From Sipunculus nudus (taxonomy: Eukaryota > Annelida > Sipuncula > Golfingiida > Sipunculidae), in NCBI GenBank assembly GCA_026874595.1, contig CM049312.1, positions 27,893,956-27,957,955 of the forward strand: a stretch of 64,000 nucleotides of DNA, in the 5' to 3' direction. Both the position numbers and the translations under genes were made by a program. This document shows positions 52,009 through 61,264 of the stretch, piece after piece. Positions within the stretch are counted from its first letter, which is position 1. Each line of letters opens with the position of its first letter. The notes under the pieces were generated by a model. The model was not told where the DNA came from. It did not search any database and saw nothing but the letters and a program-made list of their open reading frames with translations.

Positions 52009-52873
52009 TTACGTTTGGTACGTCTGGTAAACAAGTATGATTCATAACCACATTATTACAGCAAAATATATACGGCCTTGACGCTGGTGCTTAGCTGGTA
52101 CATAAAAACCAGGATGATATCGCGTTCATGCTGCTGTGACTAACCGCTCAGGACATTGACCGAATGCTTGCGGTCTGGTTTTTCCGATGTTTGCGCAGTT
52201 GTTTTGACACATTTGTCCTTGAGTCACAGTCTGGGCGACATGTCTTATCTCCTGTAAAAAGTTGTTTGCGCAGACGTACATTGACACGGTATGACGTGAT
52301 TTCTCTAGAAAAGGAAGTGAAAACAAAACTTGCACCGGGTGCACTGCTGATTCGTACATCTGAATCGTGGAAACTATATATAAAAAATTGTTATTCCCAT
52401 GTTTCGGCCGTGACTCATTTACCGACAGGACGTTGACCCAGTTACGTTTGGTACGTCTGGTAAACAGGTATGATTCATAACCACATGACTACAGTAAAAA
52501 ATAGACGGCCTTGACGCTGGTGCTTAGCTGGTACATAAAAACCAGGATGTTATCGCGTTCATGCTGCTGTGACTAACCGCTCAGGACATTGACCGAATGC
52601 TTGCGGTCTGGTTTTTCCGATGTTTGCGCAGTTGTTTTGACACATTTGTCCTTGAGTCACAGTCTGGGCGACATGTCTTATCTCCTGTAAAAAGTTGTTT
52701 GCGCAGACGTACATTGACACGGTATGACGTGATTTCTCTAGAAAAGGAAGTGAAAACAAAACTTGCACCGGGTGCACTGCTGATTCGTACATCTGATTCG
52801 TGGACACTATATATAAAATATTGTTATTCCCATGTTTCGGCCGTGACTCATTTACCGACAGGACGTTGAACCG
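52009..52873. repeat. 433-bp direct tandem duplication
   Basis: Two units (52009-52440 and 52441-52873) differ at only a few positions; for example GGCCTTGACGCTGG starts at 52074 and 52507. Both units keep the same ORFs on both strands, but these have no codon or domain support. A third, diverged copy lies at about 51.27-51.4 kb. Near-identity means a recent duplication. Confidence 0.9.
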
Positions 52874-52987
52874 GATGTTTTCGTGTGGGTTTTCCATAGC
52901 TTTTAACGATTTTGTTTTGACACGTTTGTCCTTGAGTGAAAGTATCGCGGTTATCAGATATATGTAAAAAGTTGTTTTGTTCATGTT

Positions 52988-53055
52988 GGAATTTCCACAG
53001 TATTACGTAATGTCTGGGTTACTGGCTATAAAAGCTCAGCAGTACCAAACATTCA
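52988..53055 (+). promoter_or_regulatory. Promoter of the 53.1 kb gene
   Basis: TATAAAA at 53027-53033, an ATTACGTAAT palindrome (bZIP-type) near 53001, and GGAATTTCC (a Rel/NF-kB-like site) near 52988; initiator-like ATTCAGC near 53052. The NF-kB reading is only a match to a short consensus. Confidence 0.6.
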
Positions 53056-53142
53056 GCAGAACCTGCCACGCACTGCTACCAGCCGGTTGAAACTGCTGCT
53101 GCTGTTGCTATTCTCTACATTACAAAAGCAGTCTTCAGCGAC

Positions 53143-55527
53143 ATGGGCTCTCGTTCGAAAACGGCAGATATGTCCGCTCGTTCAACGAAGAGAAACTCGC
53201 AACCATTGGCGAACTACAGTGGTGGTGATGTGTTCGCGCCGCTTCTATCAGGCGTAGAATGCAAAGAGAAAAGCCGGATCTCTACAATGACGGCGCCTCT
53301 GATGAACGACAACATACTCACCGTGCGCAGCATTGGACTGACGGTGAGGAAATGTTCCGACAAGGGTAATCCGGTGAACAGGCGTATCACGCCCGAGTTA
53401 TTCGACGACTGTTGCGATCTGGCCTGGCTGCGCACGCTCATCTATTACGGGGAGCTGTTGGGAGCGAGCCTGGACGACTGGAGCCGGTTGTACATGTTCT
53501 TCATATGCGACCTCGCCCTGTGTCAATCGGACAAGTCCCTGCCCGCGTTTCCATGCTTTATGAAGAACACGGCGGACATGTTCCTGCGTTTCCGATACAA
53601 TCACTTCCCCTACCTGATGACCGACAACGAGGAGCTGTTTCCGGATTTCCACCGATCCCAATCCATCTCAAAGCTCTTCGGTTTGGAGTATTTCGTCACG
53701 GTGCTCACCACAGAGGAACGGCACCTTTCTCTGGCTGAAAATTTCCGCCGGACATTGCGTGGAGATGATCACATTTTGAGCGAGGCCGACGCAGACGAAA
53801 GCAAGCTTCTGTGCAATGCGATCGGCGAAGCCATCCGCTGCGTGACAGACAGACTCATCAACAGGGAGCAAAAGGGCAACGATTTGATCCCGCTGCAAAA
53901 GGACATCAACCGCGTGGCAAAGGAACTGTGCCGCTCAACAGTTTTCGCACACGAGCAGGCCTTGCATGACCTGTATGTGCGTGTACATTCTTGCCTCAAG
54001 AAAATGGAGAAAGCAGCCAAAAGCCCTCCCACATACGGCCTGTACACCGGTAAATCGCGCGAACGGTGTGTCCTGAAAAGCTCAAAGAAAGGGGCGATAC
54101 CGTTTACGCTGGTGCCGTATGGCCTGCAAGACGATGCGGGTACGTTTGATCAGGGAGCAACAACAGCCAGTGTCACGGATGATACCGCCGACCCCGTTTC
54201 CTCTGAACCGTCTGCAGCTGTCGATGCCGCCACCCTGAACGTACAAGCTGAACAGTGGGTGAAAGAAAATGCCGGTCATACGACAGTTGACGTCCAGGAT
54301 CAACAGGGGAGTCCCGACGGTGCGACAACAGGAAGAACTCACGCCGAGCTCGGGAAGCGGAAACGCGGTCCGTGTCACGCTGCTGACGGTCAACCAAGGT
54401 TCAGCGCCCCGAGGAAGCGCATAGGCATCGATGATACGCCATTTTCACCCATAGGCGGCGGCGACTGCGCAACGCTGTACCCTCCTATTGACAGCTCGCC
54501 ACAATCGCCCGGCACAGACGCTGACAGGCCGACCGCACACGGGGCGACGAATGGTTCAAACCTGATCCTGAATTACGAAGGGAATGCGACACACTCCACG
54601 TCACAGGAGGAGGAAACGACCCTCAAAGCGCCTACGATAAACGGGCGCCGACCCGCCATACCAGACCCCTACGAAATATCTCTTAATACACCCGCAATGC
54701 CGGCCTTGTTGAACATAGATACACAAGACCTGGTATTGCCAGACGAGGTGCGTGACGAAGACGAGGACGGAAGTGTCCGTTTGCACCTCAATCAATCGGG
54801 CCCGGCGCAAGAGGGAGATGCGGGTAACGCTTTGGAGAATGAGGTGTCTATCGCCCGCTCAGCAACAAGTCAACGAGACAAAAGCGCGCCACCGTCTGCA
54901 GTGGTTGGTGAGCATGAAAGTCCTTATTCTGATATATCAGACGACGAAATGGACAATACCGGGTTACCTGTGGGGGGGACACAACAACATATGGGTACAC
55001 ATTACGATCACATGCACAATGCAGGGACGGACTTGGGACACAGCACTCATTCACCCTTCACGGGACAATTCATGCCGTCTCCCGGCGTGGTCAAAGCCAA
55101 TGCGCCCGTTTACGCCTGTGCAGGGCAACGGCCGATTGCTGGCGTCACAGTCAATGCGCACTTGTATGACGGGACGGGACTGCAGCAGCAAGGTACGTCC
55201 GTTGCAAGCGACCCAAACCCGATGAACATTATGTACACCGTCGCCCAGCAACTGTCAACATGTGACGTGAATACACAGAATTATATATACACTCCAGCTG
55301 CACCTATCGTCGCAACGCCAAACAATGCAACTGCGCATAACTACGCCTCAAACACGGCCGCCATGGATACGCAGGAACTTTGGAATGTGACGAACACGAT
55401 GACGGACAAGCTGCACAGGGCCATCAGCAGCTTTCAACAGTCGATGGCCATGCTGGAAGACGTCAAACAGAACTTTCAACAGTTGCAGCAACAAGTACTC
55501 CTAGTTTTCCCACGGGGATCAGCATAA
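53143..55527 (+). CDS. Large protein with ordered N-terminus and disordered tail, unknown
   Basis: 794 residues from the first ATG, about 110 bases after the TATA box. Residues ~60-330 are ordered and helical with many aromatic residues (DLAWLRTLIYYGELLG, LYMFFICDLALCQ, FLRFRYNHFPYLM). From ~330 on the sequence is Pro-, Thr-, Ser- and Asp-rich and low in hydrophobics, with a basic KRKRGP near 405. The last ~60 residues form a Gln-rich helix (SFQQSMAMLEDVKQNFQQL), likely a coiled coil. No known domain recognised. Its base composition is GC-richer than its surroundings, like the helicase, so it is likely a core or structural virus gene. No introns seen. Confidence 0.75.
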   Translation: MGSRSKTADMSARSTKRNSQPLANYSGGDVFAPLLSGVECKEKSRISTMTAPLMNDNILTVRSIGLTVRKCSDKGNPVNRRITPELFDDCCDLAWLRTLIYYGELLGASLDDWSRLYMFFICDLALCQSDKSLPAFPCFMKNTADMFLRFRYNHFPYLMTDNEELFPDFHRSQSISKLFGLEYFVTVLTTEERHLSLAENFRRTLRGDDHILSEADADESKLLCNAIGEAIRCVTDRLINREQKGNDLIPLQKDINRVAKELCRSTVFAHEQALHDLYVRVHSCLKKMEKAAKSPPTYGLYTGKSRERCVLKSSKKGAIPFTLVPYGLQDDAGTFDQGATTASVTDDTADPVSSEPSAAVDAATLNVQAEQWVKENAGHTTVDVQDQQGSPDGATTGRTHAELGKRKRGPCHAADGQPRFSAPRKRIGIDDTPFSPIGGGDCATLYPPIDSSPQSPGTDADRPTAHGATNGSNLILNYEGNATHSTSQEEETTLKAPTINGRRPAIPDPYEISLNTPAMPALLNIDTQDLVLPDEVRDEDEDGSVRLHLNQSGPAQEGDAGNALENEVSIARSATSQRDKSAPPSAVVGEHESPYSDISDDEMDNTGLPVGGTQQHMGTHYDHMHNAGTDLGHSTHSPFTGQFMPSPGVVKANAPVYACAGQRPIAGVTVNAHLYDGTGLQQQGTSVASDPNPMNIMYTVAQQLSTCDVNTQNYIYTPAAPIVATPNNATAHNYASNTAAMDTQELWNVTNTMTDKLHRAISSFQQSMAMLEDVKQNFQQLQQQVLLVFPRGSA

Positions 55528-55639
55528 ACTGATACTTTCCACGTAAAACGTAATGTGGTTCTGTGTCATTGTGACAAAGCGAGCCAACACGAAACTCAAA
55601 ATGCTTGACTGTTTATTGTGTATGGAGATGTAAGTATAT

Positions 55640-56055
55640 GCTAAAGGTTATGTTTAGAGTTGATTACTGTTGATCATGTGAAATGTCAAAATGAAATGTC
55701 GAAATGAAATGTCAAAATGAAATGTCAAAATGAAATGTTAAATGAAATGTCAAAATGGAATTTCAAAATGAAATCTTAACATGATATGTCTAACTGTGTA
55801 TGTTTCAAAACAGCGATCACGGATGATATATATATTATTATACGGCTTAACCATATATGCTTGTCTCATACGTCACCTGACGTTATGCTAAAAGATGATT
55901 ACTGTTGATAATGTCAAATGTAAATGAAATGTCAAAATGAAATGTCAAAATTAAATGTTAACATGAAATGTCTAACTGTGTATGTTTCAAAACAGCGATA
56001 ACGGATGATATATATATTATTATACGGCTTAACAATAGATACTAGTCTCAAACGT
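55640..56055. repeat. AAATGTCAAAATG short repeats and a ~250-bp duplication
   Basis: Seven or more copies of GAAATGTCAAAAT and variants near 55677-55780, and again at 55915-55960. A longer block (TAACTGTGTATGTTTCAAAACAGCG, then ATATATATTATTATACGGC) occurs at 55793 and 55975, about 180 bases apart. It is AT-rich with no ORF. Confidence 0.8.
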
Positions 56056-56232
56056 ACGTCTTGTTGTTTTCTGAAAAGGACATTGTATGACAGCGTCTGT
56101 ATGGTATGTGATATAACGTAAAAAAACACTATTGATCAGAGTTTGGGATTGTGGATACTTAATACATAATATTAAATAAATATGGCTTTATATTTTCGGT
56201 ACGCCCATTTTACATGCCATCATTAAAAATGT

Positions 56233-56273
<41 letters not shown>

Positions 56274-56737
56274 TGATAGACTCCATGCTATCGAAATATA
56301 TTTCACCATCCACCAAGATGCCAGCATTCAGTCATTCTAAGTCTGACTCAGATATTAAATCAGTTACACATATCTCCTCTGTGGACATGGTTAAAATAGT
56401 TCCGGTACCATACGATAGGGGGCGCTGCCTCATACAGCAATGGTCAACACAACAAAATAGCCCTTTGCCGGACAACGGTCTACATGACATTTACGAAATA
56501 CCTGCTAAAATTTTAGGAAAAATATGCCTCCAACGTTCCACGAGTAACATTTACGATATCTTCGCCAGATTTCGCGTGCATCTTGCACAAACGATAATTC
56601 TGCCACACACCAAAGATTTGAATGTGTCCCAGACGGCTCCCCTGTGTCTGTGACGTCACACTTTCCATCAGCCAATCAAATCAAGGAACAGTACCTGTTC
56701 ATGATAACATAAGAAACTCACGTACACAAAGCATGTA

Positions 56738-56810
56738 GTCCCTGTGGCGCAACGGTTAGCGCGTTCGGCTGTTAATCGGAAGGTTGGTGGTTCGAGCCCA
56801 CCCAGGGACG
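56738..56810 (+). tRNA. tRNA-Asn (anticodon GTT)
   Basis: A full cloverleaf: acceptor GTCCCTG/CAGGGAC, D arm GCGC/GCGC, anticodon stem TTCGG/TCGGA with loop CTGTTAA, T arm GGTGG-TTCGAGC-CCACC. No intron and no CCA. The 5' flank (from 56647) contains TGACGTCA and CCAATCA and is repeated before the tRNA at 60690. Confidence 0.92.
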
Positions 56811-57359
56811 TTATACCTCTATGGGCGCTTTTGGGTCCCAGACGGCTCCCCTGTGGGGGAGGGGGGGACTTGAGGGGGGGAGGGGGCGGCCCCTCCCTCT
56901 GCCTTATGTCAAGAAGTAGTAGAGTTGTGGGCCTGTGGCCACCAGGGGTCGGTTGTGTGGTTCAAGTCAGAAGTAGACCAGTTGTAGGTTTGGGGATCGC
57001 CGGCAGGGGGGGGGGGGGGAAGAGTCGGTAGGATGTGAAAGGTCGGTCTGGGTCGTCGAGGTTAGAGATGAAAGGTCAGTAGGGTTTACCGGGGGGGGGG
57101 ACCAGGGGAGTTCTGGGTGGGATCGCCTGGCGGGGGGGAACAGGGGAGTTCTGGGTAGGATCGCCCGGCGGGGGGGAACAGGGGAGTCCTGGTTGGGATC
57201 GGAGACCCATGTGAATGGTTAAAGAGTGTTCATTGGATATCATCGGTACTGGAAAAGCCACAGGTGTGCAACGCATGTCAAAGCACTAGGGGATCGTTCA
57301 GATCCCGACAGAGGGTCTCCACTGGGGCCGAGGCCCATATAGAAATTTATCCACAGGGC

Positions 57360-58560
57360 TCGTGGTGGGGGCTTCGCCCCCGGGAAGAATACTTTATGTG
57401 GGATCGATCCCTACAAAGAATATACACAGGGGGCGAGGCCCCCTTAAGGAATTACATGAATGGCCCGTGGTGGGGGCCTCGCCCCCGGGAATAATACTTT
57501 ATGGGGGATCGATCCCTAAAAAGAATATACCCCGGGGGCGAGGCCCCCATAAGGAAATATATGGAAGGCCCGTGGTGGGGGCCTCGCCCCCGGGAATATT
57601 CATTTTACGGATCGAGGCGCCGAAGGCGCCCCCCATACATACATCTGTGTATTGGCGCCTTCGGCGCCCCGATCCCCATACTGTATTCTCCCGGGGGCGA
57701 GGCCCCCACCACGATCCTTCCATATATTTCCTTATGGGGGCCTCGCCCCCTGTGTGTATTCTTTTTAGGGATCGATCCCCCATAAAGTATTATCCCCTGG
57801 GGGCGAGGCCCCCACAACGGGCCTTCCATGTAATTCCTTATGGGGGCCTCGCCCCCTGTGTATATTCTTTGTAGGGATCGATCCCACATAAAGTATTATC
57901 CCCTGGGGGCGAGGCCCCCACCACGGGTCTTCCATATAGTTCCTTATGGGGGCCTCGCCCCCAGTGTATATTCTTTTTAGGGATCGATCCCCCATAAAGT
58001 ATTATCCCCTGGGGGCGAGGCCCCCACCACGGGTCTTCCATATAGTTCCTTATGGGGGCCTCGCCCCCAGTGTATATTCTTTTTAGGGATCGATCCCCCA
58101 TAAAATATTATTCCCGGGGGCGAGGCCCCAACCACGGGCCTTCCATGTAATTCCTTATGGGGGCCTCGCCCCCTGTGTATATTCTTTGTAGGGATCGATC
58201 CCACATAAAGTATTATCCCCTGGGGGCGAGGCCCCCACCACGGGTCTTCCATATAGTTCCTTATGGGGGCCTCGCCCCCAGTGTATATTCTTTGTAGGGA
58301 TCGATCCCACATAAAATATTATTCCCGGGGGCGAGGCCCCCACCACGATCCTTCCATGTAATTCCTTATGGGGGCCTCGCCCCCTGTGTATATTCTTTTT
58401 AGGGATCGATCCCCCATAAAGTATTATCCCCTGGGGGCGAGGCCCCCACCACAGGCCCTCCATGTAATTCCTTATGGGGGCCTCGCCCCCTGTATGTATT
58501 CTTTTTAGGGATCGATCCCCCATAAAGTATTATCCCCTGGGGGCGAGGCCCCCACCACGA
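57360..58560. repeat. Array of ~106-bp palindromic GC-rich units
   Basis: In the right part eight units begin TTATGGGGGCCTCGCCCCC at about 57731, 57837, 57944, 58050, 58155, 58261, 58367 and 58472, a period of 105-107. Each unit holds an inverted pair TGGGGGCCTCGCCCCC and GGGGGCGAGGCCCCCA, able to form a strong stem, around a GGGATCGATCCC palindrome. In the left part two to three units run in the opposite orientation. ORFs predicted across it are repeats of one peptide in several frames and are artefacts. Confidence 0.9.
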
Positions 58561-59470
58561 CCCCTGTGGAGAAGCCTCTGTAGGGGCCTCGGCCCCAGGG
58601 GAGACTCTGTGGTGATCGGAACGATGCCATTGTGCTTTGACATGCGTTGCACACCGTTGGCTTTCCCAGTACCGATGATACCCGACGATCACTCTTTAAC
58701 CATTCACATCCGTATACGAACCCACCTAGGACTCCCCTGTTCCTCCCCGGCGACCCCTGCTGACCTTTCACCTCCGACCCGATCCCACTCACAACTCCCC
58801 TGTTCCCCCCCGGCGACCCCTGCTGACCTTTCACCTTCGACCCGATCCCATCCAGAACTCCCCTGTTCCCCCCCGGCGACCACTGCTGACCTTTCACCTT
58901 CGACCCGATCCCATCCAGAACTCCCCTGTTCCCCCCCGGCGACCCCTGCTGACCTTTCACATCCGACCTCGTCGACCCCAACCGACCTTTCACATCCAAC
59001 CGACCTACAACCGGTCCACTTCTGACTTGAACTACACAACCGACCCCAGGCCCACAACTCTATTACTTCTTGGCATAAGGCAGAGGGAGGGGCCGCCCCC
59101 TCCCCACCTCAAGGCCCCCCCTCCCCCACAGGGGAGCCGTCTGGGACCCAAAAGCGCCCATAGAGCGCTCTCAACTGATAGTATAATAGACTCGGCCTGC
59201 TTATATAGTAGGGTTGTGGACACATTGAAAACTTTGGTGTGCGGCAGATTTTACGTTTGTGCAAGATGTACGCGCAAACTGGAAAAGATATCGCAAATGT
59301 CACTTGTTGAACGCTTTAAGCATATTTTTCCGAAGATTTTAGCACATATTTCGTAAATGTTGTGTAGACCGTTGTCCGGCAAGTGGCCATTTTGTGTTGC
59401 TGACCAATATGTTGGCGTCAGTATCGCCACCTGCCGACGACCAGTGGAACTATATCAGATAGACAACAGA

Positions 59471-59969
59471 TTTATCAAGTTGAAGGAACACAAATGTAAC
59501 AAACATGTTCCCAAGCTACTAACGTTCATGTATAAATCTCTTGTGTATCATACTATAATTCACGGGAATCTGTTTGTCTGTCTGTCTGTCCCGATTCTTT
59601 CGCACGCTAGGGATTGCACGGTCGTCAAACTTCGTGGGAGGGTGCATCTTGGTCCGGGGAAGAACGAGTTTATATTTTTTAGGCGTTTGGTAAAGAAATG
59701 GCCTCAAAATCGATAAAATTATTCTGGGTTTAATACCTGCGGTGTGCCATGGCCATTCTCACATAGTGCTTCCTCATAATTTAAGAAATGTGTGCGTGCA
59801 GGTACAGATATGGGTATACTCTAGTTAATTCTAAAGAGTACATATGATTAGCCCTGTAACTTAATATCTTCCAAATTATAGCAAATATATATTCATAAGT
59901 GTTCATGGATTCCGTAGTCCAGCACGGTGGTGTATATTTTAATACATTTGAAGTCAATGCCAACTGTGG
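59471..59969. other. Intergenic, no gene seen
   Basis: A short CTGT microsatellite (TGTCTGTCTGTCTGTC) near 59575. The ORF 59357-59716 has no supporting feature. The region separates the foldback from the tRNA-Ile gene. Confidence 0.35.
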
Positions 59970-60043
59970 GGCCGGTTAGCTCAGTTGGTTAGAGTGTTGT
60001 GCTGATAACGCAAAGGTCGCGGGTTCGACCCCCGTACTGGCCA
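59970..60043 (+). tRNA. tRNA-Ile (anticodon GAT)
   Basis: Cloverleaf with acceptor GGCCGGT/ACTGGCC (one G-U), D arm with TAGCTCAGTTGGTTAGAG, anticodon stem TTGTG/CGCAA with loop CTGATAA, T arm CGCGGG-TTCGACC-CCCG. No CCA encoded. Confidence 0.9.
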
Positions 60044-60689
60044 CGTATTCTTTTTGGTTTTAAGCCACATTCATCCATTTTTATTCTTTCATTTCCTACC
60101 CAGGTACACAGCAGTTTATCAAAGAAAGTAAACTATTTTCTGTTGTTTATACATATCGAACAAAATTGAAATGGCCTTAGCAAACTGCAGGGACACATAT
60201 ACTTTAGTCTCTTACACGGGCATATGATGGCGCTCCTGCACCCAACAATATTGATTAAGATATAGACTGGTACCCCGCTCTATTGTGGCACCGCTGCTCT
60301 AGGCCAATCATAGAGACGGGCGTACAACGCCATCTTTTGTACCCTTGGCAGACTGGTACCAACCCAAGTATATATTATATATGATTAAAAAATAAGCATT
60401 TTCGTTTGCTCAAATAAGTTACCAAAAGTTGGCCGTATATTAAATGTGACATTAATAATTAGATTAATAGTGATTAATGATAAATCACTGCTCCGTACAG
60501 GTATCGTTTGTCATCAAGCTGCCAACTGTCTAGACCCCAAGTAAACAATTGAAGTAAACAATATGTATTACTGGGATTAAAGGCATTTATATAGGTCGTC
60601 TGTGACGTCACACTTTCCATCAGCCAATCACATCAAGGAACAGTACCTGCTCATGATAAAATGAGAAACTCACGTACACAAAGCATGTA
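60044..60689. other. Intergenic; right end is a direct repeat of the tRNA-Asn flank
   Basis: From 60601 to 60689 the sequence repeats 56647-56737 (TGACGTCACACTTTCCATCAGCCAATCA and on), the 5' flank of tRNA-Asn. The rest shows no gene. Confidence 0.6.
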
Positions 60690-60762
60690 GTCCCTGTGGC
60701 GCAATCGGTAGCGCTTCCGACTTTTAATCGGTAGGTTGGTGGTTCGAGCCCACCCAGGGACG
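60690..60762 (+). tRNA. tRNA with Asn-type body and TTT (Lys) anticodon
   Basis: Acceptor, D and T arms are nearly those of the tRNA-Asn at 56738, and the flanks match for about 90 bases, but the anticodon arm is TCCGA-CTTTTAA-TCGGT, anticodon TTT, which would read Lys AAA codons. One anticodon-stem pair (first, T-T) is lost. CTTTTAATC is also the sequence in ordinary tRNA-Lys genes. It could be a mutated copy or a pseudogene; if expressed it might be mischarged. Confidence 0.75.
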
Positions 60763-61264
60763 TTATACATGTTTTTATATCCCCTATACCATCCATACAG
60801 CGGCCCCTGTTGGTCATCTTGTACAACATATTTTGTACGAATTAGACCAATACGGTTTTATTCATTCATCACCACTTGTTTTGTGCTTTTTCCGCTACAA
60901 CAATCAGCCCTTCCAGTGCGCAGAAGGATAATTACAAAGTGCATGTTTATATATCGGTTATTGTTCGCCGTGTCCGGCTCCACAATATGATGTTGATCAG
61001 GATAATGTTCATTGTATCATGTACGACAAATGGAACGGGAATGGGATGGGTTCAGATCGGACACATATTATGTTCATTGGCGTGTAATGTCATTTAAACA
61101 GCGCAAGCTATTGAACGCACCCTCACACCCTTCCCCCCACACACACAAATACATTCAGGTAGGCATGTTATAGTGAATCGGTGAATCAATCAGTGACATC
61201 ACAATGAACAAGACGGAGATGAAACTTTCATTTTATTCGACAATAAACACATCATACATAATTA
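60763..61264. other. Intergenic, 3' side of the helicase gene
   Basis: No ORF with support. A minus-strand AATAAA (about 61237-61232) lies just after the stop of the helicase and is its probable poly(A) signal. Confidence 0.5.

Larger units (their letters stand above)
56390..59470. repeat. Large foldback (inverted repeat) structure
   Basis: Left arm about 56.4-57.36 kb pairs with right arm about 58.55-59.46 kb. Matching blocks in inverse order include 56580-56625 with 59210-59265, 56835-56935 with 59045-59155, and 57230-57350 with 58565-58685. The arms contain their own tandem repeats (ACAGGGGAGTTCTGG on the left, CAGAACTCCCCTGTT on the right). The centre is a palindrome near 57622-57680 built from GGCGCCTTCGGCGCC-type inverted repeats. 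The left arm is interrupted by a tRNA-Asn segment bounded by a 21-bp direct repeat. It could be a foldback transposon or a virus replication or recombination element. Confidence 0.75.

Noticed and set aside
52126-52984. ORFs of 77-141 codons on both strands in the 433-bp units
   Set aside because: They are identical in both units because the DNA is; no domain, promoter or codon pattern distinguishes one frame, so they are left as possible relics of a Cys-cluster gene.
52988-52996. NF-kB site controlling the 53.1 kb gene
   Set aside because: A single nine-base match to a loose consensus; mentioned in the promoter entry but not claimed.
56273-56653. 126-codon plus-strand ORF next to the tRNA-Asn gene
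   Set aside because: It is mostly the outer left arm of the foldback; the right arm has no matching open frame.
57264-58692. Series of overlapping ORFs of 76-170 codons on both strands with a repeated GDRSLKRI/TGGEAP peptide
   Set aside because: They are translations of the palindromic 106-bp units in several frames and both strands; the repeat explains them and no start context or domain supports a gene.
60620-60829. ORF with a GGLEPPTYRLKV-like peptide
   Set aside because: Translation of the tRNA at 60690 read backwards.
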